In this document: piece after piece, positions 8,753 to 17,423 of the stretch
Numbering within the stretch: position 1 is the stretch's first letter
How the letters are laid out: each line of letters starts with the position of its first letter
Source of the DNA: Aquimonas sp046318115
GTDB taxonomy: Bacteria; Pseudomonadota; Gammaproteobacteria; Xanthomonadales; Xanthomonadaceae
Reading direction: 5' to 3'
DNA: 64,000 nucleotides
Assembly: GCA_046318115.1 (NCBI GenBank)
Contig: JBKCVA010000157.1
Coordinates: 6,115 to 70,114, forward strand
Notes under the pieces: generated by a model
What the model was told of the DNA's origin: nothing
Databases searched by the model: none
The model's input: only the letters and a program-made list of their open reading frames with translations
Made by a program: the position numbers and the translations under genes

Positions 8753-10153
8753 ATGCACAAGCCACTGAGTGCCTCGATCCTCCTGTGTTGTTTCATGCCG
8801 CTGGCGTGCGCAGCCGCCGAGCGCAGCGTGCCCGCGGAAGCCCCCGTCCAGAGCGCCAAGCGCGGGCTGTCCGTGCAGGGCAACGACTACCCCTTCCTGC
8901 CCGGCACCAACCTGCCGATGAGCCTCACCGTCAGCGACCTCAATGTGCTGGCGCCGGGCGTGTCCTGGTACTACAACTGGGGCGCCCGTCAGACCGTGTT
9001 CCACCCGGACATGGAGTTTCCGCCGATGGCTTGGGGACGCGACGACCATCTGGTCGATCTGGGGCAGTACCTGACCCAGTACCCGCAGACATCGACGGTG
9101 CTGGTGGCCAATGAACCCAATCTGCCCGGTCAGATGGACGTGCCTCCGCTTCAGGCGGCCGAGTACATACGGCGGACGCGCACGATCGCGGGGCCACAGC
9201 GGCGCGTAGTTGGCGCGCATTTCGCGGCGGGTCCCACCGTCACCGAGTTTCGCAACACGATGCATCTGGCCTTGAGCGACATCGGCGGGCTTCCCGTGAC
9301 GGGTATCCACACTTACGAAGAGAGCACCGGCGGTTTCCTCTACTGGGCCTCGCTGTGGCCGCACCTGATGGACAACCCAGCGACCGCAGGCGTCGAGGGC
9401 TGGCCGCTGAACGGCCCGGCGCCACCGGCGCGGGTCTGGGTGAAAGAGATCAACATCGGCATGACCTCGCCGCCGCAGTCCGAGACCCAGGTCATCGACT
9501 ACATGCTGTATGCCATCGACCTGCTGGAGCGCGACCCGCGAGTGGAGCGCTACGCATGGTGGAAGGATCGCCGACGCTTCACCGGCAGCGGTGACTTCAC
9601 CCGCCCGCCCAGCCACAACATTCTGGATGTGCAGACCAACGGCGCCCTGACGGCGCTCGGCCGGCACTACGTCGAAATGCCGGTGCACGATCCCGATCTG
9701 TACTACCGCTTTCCCGGCCGACTGAGCGTCGCCCGCTACCGGAATATCAGCGGCTTCAACCCGCCTTCGGCGCTCGCCGGAAACGTCGCTATCGGCCGAA
9801 GCGAAGACCCCGGCAACACCTTCGACATGGATGACCTCGACGCCGGCGAGTGGATCGACTTGAACATCGACGTGTCGGTCGGCGGTCAGTGGCGCGCTTC
9901 GCTGCGTGGCCGCCGTGCCAGTGCCGGGACGAGCTCCGTCGCCGTGCTCAGCGGAACACAGCAGATCGCGACGCTGCCGCTCACCACCGCAGCCGGCCAG
10001 TACGCAACCACGGTGGTGATCAACCTGCCGCTGGCCGCAGGCCGTCAGGTGCTGCGCCTGCGAGCAGAGCCGGGCACGCTTGACACCAGCCTGACCTGGC
10101 TGCGACTGGAGGCCCCGACCACGCATCTGTTCGCGAATGGCTTTGAGCCCTGA
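8753..10153 (+). CDS. Secreted GH128-type glycoside hydrolase with C-terminal carbohydrate-binding-like domain and FANGFEP tail
   Basis: This 466-residue protein has a signal peptide at 1-22 (ending ACAAA) and a glycosyl-hydrolase catalytic core of the GH128 type (family known for beta-1,3-glucanase activity). The core contains SWYYNWG, PPMAWG and VANEPN. E121 of NEPN is the likely acid/base and E232 in VWVKEINIG the likely nucleophile. The barrel is followed from about residue 350 by a beta-rich domain (DMDDLDAGEWIDLNIDV...TWLRLEAP) that resembles CBM6-like ligand-binding modules. The last eight residues are LFANGFEP, shared exactly from FANGFEP on with two other secreted proteins in this window. 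It probably degrades external beta-glucans. The GH128 assignment rests on motifs; substrate is inferred. Confidence 0.8.
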   Translation: MHKPLSASILLCCFMPLACAAAERSVPAEAPVQSAKRGLSVQGNDYPFLPGTNLPMSLTVSDLNVLAPGVSWYYNWGARQTVFHPDMEFPPMAWGRDDHLVDLGQYLTQYPQTSTVLVANEPNLPGQMDVPPLQAAEYIRRTRTIAGPQRRVVGAHFAAGPTVTEFRNTMHLALSDIGGLPVTGIHTYEESTGGFLYWASLWPHLMDNPATAGVEGWPLNGPAPPARVWVKEINIGMTSPPQSETQVIDYMLYAIDLLERDPRVERYAWWKDRRRFTGSGDFTRPPSHNILDVQTNGALTALGRHYVEMPVHDPDLYYRFPGRLSVARYRNISGFNPPSALAGNVAIGRSEDPGNTFDMDDLDAGEWIDLNIDVSVGGQWRASLRGRRASAGTSSVAVLSGTQQIATLPLTTAAGQYATTVVINLPLAAGRQVLRLRAEPGTLDTSLTWLRLEAPTTHLFANGFEP

Positions 10154-10573
10154 GCGGTCGGGGCGCTGGGTTCAGGTGCGCAAGCGCGATCCGACCGCAG
10201 GCTGGAAGCAGCGGCAATCTTTCGAGGTCGGGCGACGTCGTGCCAAGCCCAGCGCCTAGTCCTTGATCCGTAGCCGGCCTCGGCTGCACCGCTAAGGATC
10301 GTGGTGACGCGTCTCAAGCCTGGGGATGAGTCGCCGAAGTCGGCGGATCCGAACCTGTCCCCATGGCGTATCGCCTGCGTCGACGCGATGGCCTGCAATC
10401 GTATGCGGCGCGATGCACTCTTCTCCTCGACCTTGGGCGGTCTCGTCCCTTGCGCATGGGGTGTTGCGGTTGGGCGGCATCAACGATGCCCGGCGTTCTT
10501 GGGTCAGTTCGCGGCCGGGGTGCAGGGAACAGGGGCGTGTGGAACAGCTTCAAAACAGGACGAGGCGAGGTGA
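10154..10573. other. Intergenic region upstream of the LysR gene
   Basis: No supported gene is seen in these 420 bases. GGCGCTGGG at 10162-10170 and CCCAGCGCC at 10248-10256 are perfect complements 77 bases apart, so a large stem-loop or a terminator for the glycosidase gene is possible. A purine-rich GAGGCGAGGTGA just before 10574 should serve as the ribosome binding site of the regulator. Confidence 0.35.
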
Positions 10574-11491
10574 ATGGACAAGCTTGAGGCCTTCCGGTTG
10601 TTTGTTCAGGTAGTGGACGCGGGGAGCTTTACCAAAGGCGCTCAGAGAAGTGAGCTGCCCAAGTCGGCGGTGACTCAAAAGATCCAGCGCCTCGAAAAGG
10701 ACCTGGGCGTGAAGCTTCTTCACCGCAACACGCGAAGATTGGGGCTCACGCCTGAAGGCGAACAGCTCTACACCCAAGTGCTGCCGATACTCGCGGCCAC
10801 GCAGGCGATCGAGGAGGAATTCAAGGATTGCAGCAGCGCGCCCAGCGGCGTGTTGCGACTCCAGCTTCGAGCGAACACCGCCAAGCTCATCGTGCTGCCC
10901 GAGATCTCGGAGTTTCTGGATCGATACCCGGGAATTCACCTGGATCTGCTGTGCAGCGATCGACCGGTCGACCTGGTTGCGAGTGGAGTGGATTGCGTAC
11001 TTCGTGGCGGCCCGATCAAGGACGATTCGGTCGTGGCGATCAAGATCGGTGAAACTCGCGCGATATTCTGTGCCTCACCCATCTACCTGTCCAGTGTTCC
11101 TCCGCCCAGGTCCATTCAGGACCTTCGACGACACGCGGTTGTCGTTTACCGTGAAGCGGAGAACACGCGAGCGCAGGCCATCCAGGAGTTTCTGTGCGGG
11201 GAGACCCTGCCGCAAAGTTTTCGTCGCCTGCACATGGTGGACGACGTGGGCGTGCTGATCGCCGCCGCCAAAGTCCATGGCGGAATCATCCGGATCGTTG
11301 AAGACCTTGTTCGCGACGATCTGGCGTCAGGGGCGTTGGTTCAGGTGCTTCGCCAGCATCAGGGTGATGCGTATCCCATGCACGTCATCTATCCGGCAAA
11401 CCGGCATCTTCCGCAACGCGTCAGGGTGTTCATCGACTGGATTAGAGCGCTTTTCGCGCGACGTCTTTCCGGCGCCTCGGCCGAATCCTGA
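10574..11491 (+). CDS. LysR-family transcriptional regulator
   Basis: The 305-residue protein has the standard LysR layout. An N-terminal winged helix-turn-helix at about 3-60 contains AGSFTKGAQRSELPKSAVTQ and the conserved LGVKLLHRNTRRLGLTPEG. A periplasmic-binding-protein-like effector domain at about 90-290 includes PEISEFLDRYPGIHLDLL and DCVLRGGPI. The sequence resembles the CrgA/DmlR-like branch that often controls small-molecule metabolism or redox genes. No divergently transcribed partner lies next to it: the upstream neighbour is co-directional and the downstream one convergent. Its target is therefore not obvious, and effector and regulon are unknown. Confidence 0.92.
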   Translation: MDKLEAFRLFVQVVDAGSFTKGAQRSELPKSAVTQKIQRLEKDLGVKLLHRNTRRLGLTPEGEQLYTQVLPILAATQAIEEEFKDCSSAPSGVLRLQLRANTAKLIVLPEISEFLDRYPGIHLDLLCSDRPVDLVASGVDCVLRGGPIKDDSVVAIKIGETRAIFCASPIYLSSVPPPRSIQDLRRHAVVVYREAENTRAQAIQEFLCGETLPQSFRRLHMVDDVGVLIAAAKVHGGIIRIVEDLVRDDLASGALVQVLRQHQGDAYPMHVIYPANRHLPQRVRVFIDWIRALFARRLSGASAES

Positions 11492-11815
11492 AGTTCCTGG
11501 CGCGGTCAGATCAGACCTTCCCCCGGGGGGCTTTCGGCCTCCCTCCGATCCCGAATCCTCGCCGTTCATCAGCTGGTCTACTGGTCGCGCAGATGCGGAT
11601 GAGCTTGGCGCTCTTTCCCGCCATGTGCCCTGGAGATGTGAGCCCAACGGTCCACGCAGGATTCACCCTCACAGGATTGAGCCGGATCCGGCGAGTTGAC
11701 CCGACTCGTATCTTGGCAGCGGTCATTGAAGAGGACTGAGGCTCGACCGGTTGTGCCGTGTCGAGCCTCAGTCGCTCCAAAAAACTGACGGCGCTCGGGC
11801 AGGCGGCAGAGCCGC
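11492..11815. other. Convergent intergenic region
   Basis: No gene is supported in these 324 bases between the LysR gene and the acyl-CoA dehydrogenase gene, which point at each other. The notable structure is the 14-bp hairpin at 11734-11773, listed separately. Confidence 0.5.
11734..11773. terminator. Bidirectional hairpin between convergent genes
   Basis: GACTGAGGCTCGAC (11734-11747) pairs perfectly with GTCGAGCCTCAGTC (11760-11773), giving a 14-bp stem and 12-base loop. It lies between convergent genes, 42 bases beyond the end of the acyl-CoA dehydrogenase gene. An A6 run at 11779-11784 lies on the side of that gene's 3' end. In the minus-strand transcript this run reads as U6 before, not after, the hairpin. 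Position suggests a shared terminator. Confidence 0.6.
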
Positions 11816-13603
11816 TCAGAACATCTCTTCGCCAATCGCCATCAGACTGTCGGCGCCAGCGCGTGCGGCGCGGAAGTGGTAGGCCGTCTCCGGCAGCAGA
11901 CGGCTGAAGTAGAAGCGCGCGGTGTGCAGTTTGCCTGCGTAGAAGGCATCGCCGCTGTCCTTCTTCTCCAAGGCGATCCGGGCCATACGTGCCCAGAAGT
12001 AGCCGTAGACCAGGTGCCCGACGATGCGCAGGTAGTGCGTCGCGGCGGCGCCGACTTCGTCAGGGTTGCTCATCGCCTTGCTGCCGAGCTCGGTCGTCAG
12101 TTGGGTCAGCTTCTGGCCAAGCTCGGCGAGCGGCGCGATGAACTCGGCCATGCCGGGGTAGGCCTGCTCGGCTTCGGCGAATTTCGCGATTAAGGCGCCG
12201 AACTTCTGCAGGCGCTTGCCGCCGTCGCCCAGCACCTTGCGGGCCAGCAGGTCCAGCGACTGGATGCCGTTGGTGCCCTCGTAAATCATGTTGATGCGGG
12301 CATCACGCAGGTATTGGCTCATGCCCCATTCCTCGATGTAGCCATGACCACCGAACACCTGCTGGGCGAGCGTGTTGGTCTCCCAGGTGTTGTCGGTGAT
12401 GAAGGCCTTGACCACCGGCGTCAGCAGAGCGACCAGATCGGCGGCCTCTTCGCGCACGGCGGCATCCGGATGCGACAGCTCGCGGTCGATCATCTGCGCG
12501 ATCCAGGTCGTGAACGCACGGCCACCTTCGGTGTAGGCCTTCGCGGTCAGCAGCATGCGGCGCACGTCGGGGTGCACGATGATCGGATCCGCGGCCTTGT
12601 CCGGACGCTTCGGGCCTATCGCCGAACGGCTCTGCAGGCGGTCACGCGCGTAGGCGACGGCGTTCTGGTACGCGGCTTCAGCCAGGCCGAGCGACTGCAT
12701 CCCCACGCCCAGGCGAGCCGAGTTCATCATCACGAACATCGCGTTCAAGCCGCGGTTCGGCTCACCGATCATCCAGCCGGTGGCGTCGTCGAGGTTCATC
12801 ACGCAGGTGGCGTTGCCGTGGATGCCCATCTTGTGTTCGATCGAGCCGGCCTTGATGCCGTTGCGCGCACCCAGCGAGCCATCGGCGTTCGGCACGAACT
12901 TCGGCACCAGGAACAGCGAGATGCCCTTGGTGCCGGCGGGCGCATCGGGCAGACGTGCCAGAACAAGGTGCAGGATGTTCTCGGCCATGTCGTGCTCACC
13001 GGCCGAGATGAAGATCTTGGTGCCCGACAGACGGTAACTGCCGTCGCCGTTCGGCTCGGCGCGGGTGCGCAGAATGCCGAGGTCGGTGCCGCAGTGCGGC
13101 TCGGTCAGGCACATGGTGCCGGTCCACTCGCCGGAGACGATCTTCGGCAGGTACAGGTCCTTCTGCTCCTGGCTGCCGTGTGCCTTGATGCACTCGTAGG
13201 CCGAGTGCGAGAGGCCCGGATACATCAACCAGGCCTGGTTGGCGGAGTTGAACATCTCATAGACCGAGTTGTTCAGAACGATGGGCAGCCCTTGCCCGCC
13301 GTAGGCCGGGTCGCAGGCCAGCGAGGGCCAGCCGGCTTCGACGTATTGCTGGTAGGCCGCCTTGAAGCCGGTGGGTGTTGTGACGACGCCATCGCCCCGG
13401 TAGGTGCAGCCTTCCCTGTCACCCCCTGCATTCAAGGGGTGGATCACGTGGGTCGCGAATTTGCCGGCCTCTTCGAGAACGGCGTTCAGCATCTCCGGAT
13501 CGACGGCCTCGTAGGCGGGCAAAGCCTTCAGTTCGCCCTCGGCGTTCAAGAGTTCGAACAGCACGAAACGCATGTCACGCAGGGGAGCGGTGTAGCTGGG
13601 CAT
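11816..13603 (-). CDS. Acyl-CoA dehydrogenase (long form, about 595 aa)
   Basis: The protein is a 595-residue FAD enzyme that introduces the alpha-beta double bond into acyl-CoA in beta-oxidation. It has the N-terminal, middle (MCLTEPHCGTDLG, SGTKIFISAGEHD) and C-terminal flavin domains plus the extra C-terminal domain of the long FadE-like subfamily (about 470-590). The catalytic glutamate is in YEGTNGIQSLDL near residue 430. The ATG at 13603 (MPSYTAPLRDMRF) is chosen because it gives the usual family N terminus; longer open frame upstream encodes only Arg-rich filler. A paralogue lies at 61916-63718. Upstream are a 6-bp palindrome and a PsrA-like motif, suggesting control by a fatty-acid-responsive TetR-type regulator. 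Confidence 0.95.
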   Translation of the reverse strand: MPSYTAPLRDMRFVLFELLNAEGELKALPAYEAVDPEMLNAVLEEAGKFATHVIHPLNAGGDREGCTYRGDGVVTTPTGFKAAYQQYVEAGWPSLACDPAYGGQGLPIVLNNSVYEMFNSANQAWLMYPGLSHSAYECIKAHGSQEQKDLYLPKIVSGEWTGTMCLTEPHCGTDLGILRTRAEPNGDGSYRLSGTKIFISAGEHDMAENILHLVLARLPDAPAGTKGISLFLVPKFVPNADGSLGARNGIKAGSIEHKMGIHGNATCVMNLDDATGWMIGEPNRGLNAMFVMMNSARLGVGMQSLGLAEAAYQNAVAYARDRLQSRSAIGPKRPDKAADPIIVHPDVRRMLLTAKAYTEGGRAFTTWIAQMIDRELSHPDAAVREEAADLVALLTPVVKAFITDNTWETNTLAQQVFGGHGYIEEWGMSQYLRDARINMIYEGTNGIQSLDLLARKVLGDGGKRLQKFGALIAKFAEAEQAYPGMAEFIAPLAELGQKLTQLTTELGSKAMSNPDEVGAAATHYLRIVGHLVYGYFWARMARIALEKKDSGDAFYAGKLHTARFYFSRLLPETAYHFRAARAGADSLMAIGEEMF

Positions 13604-13650
13604 CGTCTGACTCCGGCAGGCTTTGGGGAGACGACCGCCGGCTGACAAGC

Positions 13651-13666
13651 CATACGCGGCCGTATG
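13651..13666 (-). promoter_or_regulatory. Palindromic operator candidate upstream of acyl-CoA dehydrogenase
   Basis: CATACG-CGGC-CGTATG is a perfect 6-bp inverted repeat with a 4-base spacer, ending 48 bases upstream of the acyl-CoA dehydrogenase ATG. The size suits a TetR-type dimer. No cognate regulator gene is adjacent. Confidence 0.35.
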
Positions 13667-13752
13667 TTTTCGCCGCGGAGTATGCAGGAGACACGCCTGA
13701 ATGTCAGCGCGCAAAGCGTGAAACCCTTTGGAAATCAGAAGTTTCGAAGGGT

Positions 13753-13766
13753 GAAACAGGCGTTTG
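13753..13766 (-). promoter_or_regulatory. PsrA-like motif upstream of acyl-CoA dehydrogenase
   Basis: GAAAC-AGGC-GTTTG fits the PsrA operator pattern (G/C)AAAC-N2-4-GTTT(G/C) described for fatty-acid-responsive regulators of beta-oxidation genes in pseudomonads. Additional half sites GAAAC (13720-13724) and GTTTC (13741-13745) precede it. It lies about 150 bases upstream of the acyl-CoA dehydrogenase start, in the gap after the diguanylate cyclase gene. Confidence 0.35.
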
Positions 13767-13856
13767 AATGGCGCAGGAGTCAAAGTCCACGCGCGCTGGC
13801 ACACGAGGCCCGTCGCCAGACTCTTTGGCGAGTCGCGCAGTGCGCGAGGCCCTGCT

Positions 13857-14753
13857 TCAGGGTTCCACGCACACCCGGTTGCGCCCCTCGTCCTTCGCCC
13901 GATAGAGCGCAGCGTCGGCTGCGCGCATGAGGCGCGAACGGTCACCGCGATCCGGCCTGAGTTCGGCAATGCCGATGCTCACCGTGATGTGCTGGGCCTC
14001 ACCGCCCGGGTGGAAGAGGGTGCCGGCCACCGCGCCACGGAACTGCTCGGCAAACTCCTCCGCGCCGGCGATTGCGGTTTCCGGCAGCAGCACCGCGAAT
14101 TCTTCGCCTCCGATGCGGGCAGCAAGATCCTCTCGCCGCACCTGCGTCCGGAGAATCGAGGACATCTGCTTCAGCACGCCATCGCCAGCGATGTGACCGT
14201 AGCGGTCGTTGACCGGCTTGAAGAGGTCGACATCGATGATGCAAAGACTCAGGGGACGACCATGCCGCAAAGCGCGCGCAATCTCGATATCCACCTGTTC
14301 CGCGAAGTGCCGGCGGTTGTACAGATCCGTCAGGGGATCGTGCGTGGCGAGCTGGTAGACCTCTTCGTGATAGCGGGCCTCCAGGCTTGCATGGCTGATG
14401 AACTTCAGCAGGATCTCACCGACCGTGATGTGGTCGCCGTCGACGAGTATGGCTTCGGCGCAGGGCTGGTCGTTGACGCGGGTCTGGTTGGTCGCGCCAA
14501 GGTCACGAAGTCGATAACTGTCGCCCTCGCGCCAGACTTCGCAGTGACGACGCGACACGCTTGGGTGCGGAATATGCAGCCTGGCTTCGGGGGCGCGCCC
14601 GACGAGCACCGGATCGACTTCCACGTCGACGCGCTTGCCAAGGCCTTCGCCATGGATCACCACGAGGCAGGCGGCGCGCTGATGCGACGGAGCGACCGGG
14701 CCCGGGCTCAGCACAGTCCGCTGCGTGGTGGGATTGTCGAAGGACGGGGGCAT
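13857..14753 (-). CDS. FHA-GGDEF diguanylate cyclase
   Basis: This 298-residue cytoplasmic protein should make cyclic di-GMP from GTP. An N-terminal FHA domain (about 25-115) shows the phosphothreonine-binding pattern: VGRAPEARLHIPHPSVSRRHCEV followed by LRDLGATNQTRVND. A GGDEF domain fills about 130-298 with active-site GGEEF at 215-219 and the inhibitory RxxD site (RRED) exactly five residues before it, so catalysis and product feedback both look intact. The FHA domain suggests activity is switched by binding a phosphothreonine protein, so a Ser/Thr kinase partner is expected; none is in the window. The ATG at 14753 was chosen over upstream starts because the preceding residues are low-complexity. 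Confidence 0.9.
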   Translation of the reverse strand: MPPSFDNPTTQRTVLSPGPVAPSHQRAACLVVIHGEGLGKRVDVEVDPVLVGRAPEARLHIPHPSVSRRHCEVWREGDSYRLRDLGATNQTRVNDQPCAEAILVDGDHITVGEILLKFISHASLEARYHEEVYQLATHDPLTDLYNRRHFAEQVDIEIARALRHGRPLSLCIIDVDLFKPVNDRYGHIAGDGVLKQMSSILRTQVRREDLAARIGGEEFAVLLPETAIAGAEEFAEQFRGAVAGTLFHPGGEAQHITVSIGIAELRPDRGDRSRLMRAADAALYRAKDEGRNRVCVEP

Positions 14754-14995
14754 GGGGCCGGCGGATCCGGGGAGGAATCCGCAGCAGGGTAGCACCGCCC
14801 CCGGGGGCTCGAAAATCTGCGACGACGGGCTGCCCGAGGTGTTCCGCGAAGCGATGCAATGCGCCCGGTCGGAGCTTTCGGGCTCGCTCGAACGAAGACT
14901 TCGCACATGCGGATGACCGGTCTTTCGTGCTGCAGGGCAGCATGCTAGCCTCGGGCGGATTCACGGTTTCTTCCCACTCTGCGGAGCCCCCGAGC

Positions 14996-16081
14996 ATGTC
15001 GCGTACCTTCAACTTCAGCGCCGGCCCCGCCGCGCTGCCCGAACCCGTGCTGCGCCAAGCGCAGGAGGAACTGCTGGAGTGGGGCGGCGAGCGCGCCTCG
15101 GTGATGGAGGTCAGCCACCGCGGCGCGGCCTTCGTGGCGGCTGCGGAAGAGGCCGAGCGCGACCTGCGCGAGCTGCTGGCGGTGCCGGCGAATTACAAGG
15201 TGCTGTTCCTGCAGGGTGGTGCCACCCAGCACTTCGCCCAGATCCCGATGAACATCGCCTCACCCGAGCGCAGCGCGGACTACATCGTCACCGGCGCCTG
15301 GGGCCAGAAGGCCGTCTCCGAGGGCAAGCCCTATGTGAGGACCCGTGTGGCCGCCAGTTCGGAAGCCGGCAACTTCACCGCGATCCCGGCGCGCAGCGAG
15401 TGGCAGCTCGGCGACGAAGCCGCCTACGTGCACTACACCCCCAACGAGACCATCCACGGCGTCGAATTCCACGAGACGCCGGACACCGGCGGCGTGCCAC
15501 TGGTGGGCGACTTCAGTTCGACGATTCTTTCGCGGCCGATCGACATCGCGCGCCACGGCATCGTCTATGCCGGCGCGCAGAAGAACATCGGGCCTTCGGG
15601 CCTGGTCGTGCTGATCGTGCGCGAGGACCTGATCCCGTCGCCGCCTTCGAACATCGCCAAGGTGTTGAGCTACGCCGCCCAAGCCAAGGACGGCAGCATG
15701 CTCAACACTCCGCCGACCTTCTCCTGGTATCTCGCTGGCCTTGTTTTCAAGTGGCTGAAGCAGCAGGGTGGCCTCTCCGCCATGGCCGAGCGCAACCGCG
15801 CCAAGGCCGAGCTGTTGTACCGCGCCATTGACGGCTCGAACGGCTACTACCGCAACCCGGTTGAGGTGTCCGCGCGTTCGTGGATGAACGTGCCTTTCAC
15901 CCTGCACGACGAAGCGCTCGACAAGCCCTTCCTGAAAGAGGCCGAAGCGGCTGGCTTGCTGGCGCTGAAGGGCCATCGCGCGGTTGGCGGCATGCGCGCC
16001 TCGATCTACAACGCGATGCCGATCGAGGGCGTACAGGCCCTGGTCGACTTCATGGCCGACTTCGCCAAGCGCCACGGCTGA
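14996..16081 (+). CDS. serC: Phosphoserine aminotransferase
   Basis: SerC converts 3-phosphohydroxypyruvate and glutamate to phosphoserine and 2-oxoglutarate, and also acts in pyridoxal phosphate synthesis. The 361-residue length is standard. It begins MSRTFNFSAGPAALP, contains the FLQGGATQHFAQIPMN segment, and the PLP lysine lies in YAGAQKNIGPSGL. Its product step follows that of SerA, whose gene comes next after a 181-base gap with two hairpins. The cluster serC-serA-pheA-aroA extends the classical serC-aroA arrangement of gammaproteobacteria. Confidence 0.98.
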   Translation: MSRTFNFSAGPAALPEPVLRQAQEELLEWGGERASVMEVSHRGAAFVAAAEEAERDLRELLAVPANYKVLFLQGGATQHFAQIPMNIASPERSADYIVTGAWGQKAVSEGKPYVRTRVAASSEAGNFTAIPARSEWQLGDEAAYVHYTPNETIHGVEFHETPDTGGVPLVGDFSSTILSRPIDIARHGIVYAGAQKNIGPSGLVVLIVREDLIPSPPSNIAKVLSYAAQAKDGSMLNTPPTFSWYLAGLVFKWLKQQGGLSAMAERNRAKAELLYRAIDGSNGYYRNPVEVSARSWMNVPFTLHDEALDKPFLKEAEAAGLLALKGHRAVGGMRASIYNAMPIEGVQALVDFMADFAKRHG

Positions 16082-16094
16082 GGTCGTCCAGGCG

Positions 16095-16117
16095 GCACGC
16101 GGCCCCGGGCCGCGTGC
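16095..16117 (+). terminator. Hairpin after serC
   Basis: GCACGCGGCC and GGCCGCGTGC form a perfect 10-bp stem with a CCG loop, 14 bases after the serC stop. No U-run follows, so it may be a partial terminator or an RNA-stabilising structure within the cluster. Confidence 0.45.
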
Positions 16118-16194
16118 ACGCTGGAGCCGGACGCCGCGCGCCGATGCCCGATGGCCTGCGCGGCGGCTCGTTCCGAAATCTCCTTTGCCGGCCG

Positions 16195-16219
16195 CGCGCA
16201 GCGTGGACCACGCTGCGCG
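16195..16219 (+). promoter_or_regulatory. Near-perfect palindrome in the serA leader
   Basis: CGCGCAGCGTGG-A-CCACGCTGCGCG is a 12+12 palindrome around one base, 44 bases upstream of the serA ATG. As RNA it would form a 10-bp stem with a 5-base loop. It could be a leader hairpin or a protein operator; the function is unknown. Confidence 0.4.
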
Positions 16220-16262
16220 GGTCGAGACTCACCGTCTTTCTCCTGCCAGGCTGTCCCCGCCC

Positions 16263-17423
16263 ATGTTCAAGATCCAGACCCTCAACAACATCAGCCGTAT
16301 CGGCCTCGACCGCCTGCCGGCCGACCGCTACGAAGTCGCCACCGACATGGCCCAGCCCGATGCGGTGCTGGTGCGTTCGGCCGACATGCACAAGCTCGAC
16401 ATCCCGACTTCGGTCAAGGCCATCGGCCGTGCCGGTGCGGGTACCAACAACATCCCCGTGGCCGCGATGAGCGAGCGCGGCGTACCAGTGTTCAATGCCC
16501 CGGGCGCCAATGCCAATGCGGTGAAGGAGCTGGTTATCGCCGGCATGCTGCTGGCCGCGCGCAACATCAGCGAGGCGCTGGGCTTTGTCGCCAAGCTGCG
16601 CGAGCACGCCGATCCGCATCACGCCATCGAGGCCGAGAAGAAGCGTTTCGCCGGATTCGAACTGGCCGGCAAGACCCTGGGTGTGATCGGTCTCGGTGCG
16701 ATCGGCGTCAAGGTGGCGAATGCCGCGCGTGCGCTCGGGATGCGCGTGGTGGGCTTCGACCCCCACATGACCATCGACGGCGCTTGGCAGCTGTCCTCCG
16801 ACGTGGTCAAGGCCGGCAGCCTGAACGAGCTGTTCGCAGCCTCGGACTTCATCAGCTTCCATGTGCCGCTGAATGACGCCACCCGCGGCATTTTCGGTGC
16901 CTCTGCGCTGGAGGCCGCCCGCCGCGGCGTGGTGCTGCTGAATTTCGCCCGCGAGGGCATCGTCGATCCGCAGGCCTTGCGCCAAGGCCTGGAGAGCGGC
17001 GTGATCGGCCACTACGTCAGCGATTTTCCGAGCGTCGATCTGGTTGGGAATGCGCGCGTCATTGCACTGCCGCACCTGGGTGCCTCCACCGCCGAGGCCG
17101 AGGAGAACTGTGCGGTGATGGTCGCCGACCAGATCCGCGACTACCTCGAGAATGGCAACGTGCAGAACTCGGTCAACTTCCCCACCACGCGCATGGCCCG
17201 CGAGGGCAAGGCGCGACTGTGCATCGCCAATCGCAACCGGCCGAACATGATCGGCCAGCTCTCGCATCTGCTCGGCGAGGCCGGCTTCAACATCGCGCAG
17301 ATGCTCAACGCTTCGCGCGGCGAGCTGGCCTACACCTTGCTCGACGTCGACTCGCCGGTCGATGCCGCGGTGGTGGCGAAGATCGCCCAGGTCGACGGCA
17401 TCCTGTCGGTGCGGGTGGTCTGA
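16263..17423 (+). CDS. serA: D-3-phosphoglycerate dehydrogenase
   Basis: SerA oxidises 3-phosphoglycerate to 3-phosphohydroxypyruvate with NAD, the first step of serine synthesis. The 386-residue protein has the split substrate-binding domain, a Rossmann domain with GKTLGVIGLGAIGVKVANAA (about 135-155), the catalytic Arg/Glu/His set in the usual places (NFAREGIVD; LPHLGASTAEAEENC), and a C-terminal ACT domain at about 315-386 that should bind serine for feedback inhibition. It is shorter than E. coli SerA (410). The stop codon overlaps the pheA start (TGATG), so the two are translationally coupled. Confidence 0.96.
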   Translation: MFKIQTLNNISRIGLDRLPADRYEVATDMAQPDAVLVRSADMHKLDIPTSVKAIGRAGAGTNNIPVAAMSERGVPVFNAPGANANAVKELVIAGMLLAARNISEALGFVAKLREHADPHHAIEAEKKRFAGFELAGKTLGVIGLGAIGVKVANAARALGMRVVGFDPHMTIDGAWQLSSDVVKAGSLNELFAASDFISFHVPLNDATRGIFGASALEAARRGVVLLNFAREGIVDPQALRQGLESGVIGHYVSDFPSVDLVGNARVIALPHLGASTAEAEENCAVMVADQIRDYLENGNVQNSVNFPTTRMAREGKARLCIANRNRPNMIGQLSHLLGEAGFNIAQMLNASRGELAYTLLDVDSPVDAAVVAKIAQVDGILSVRVV

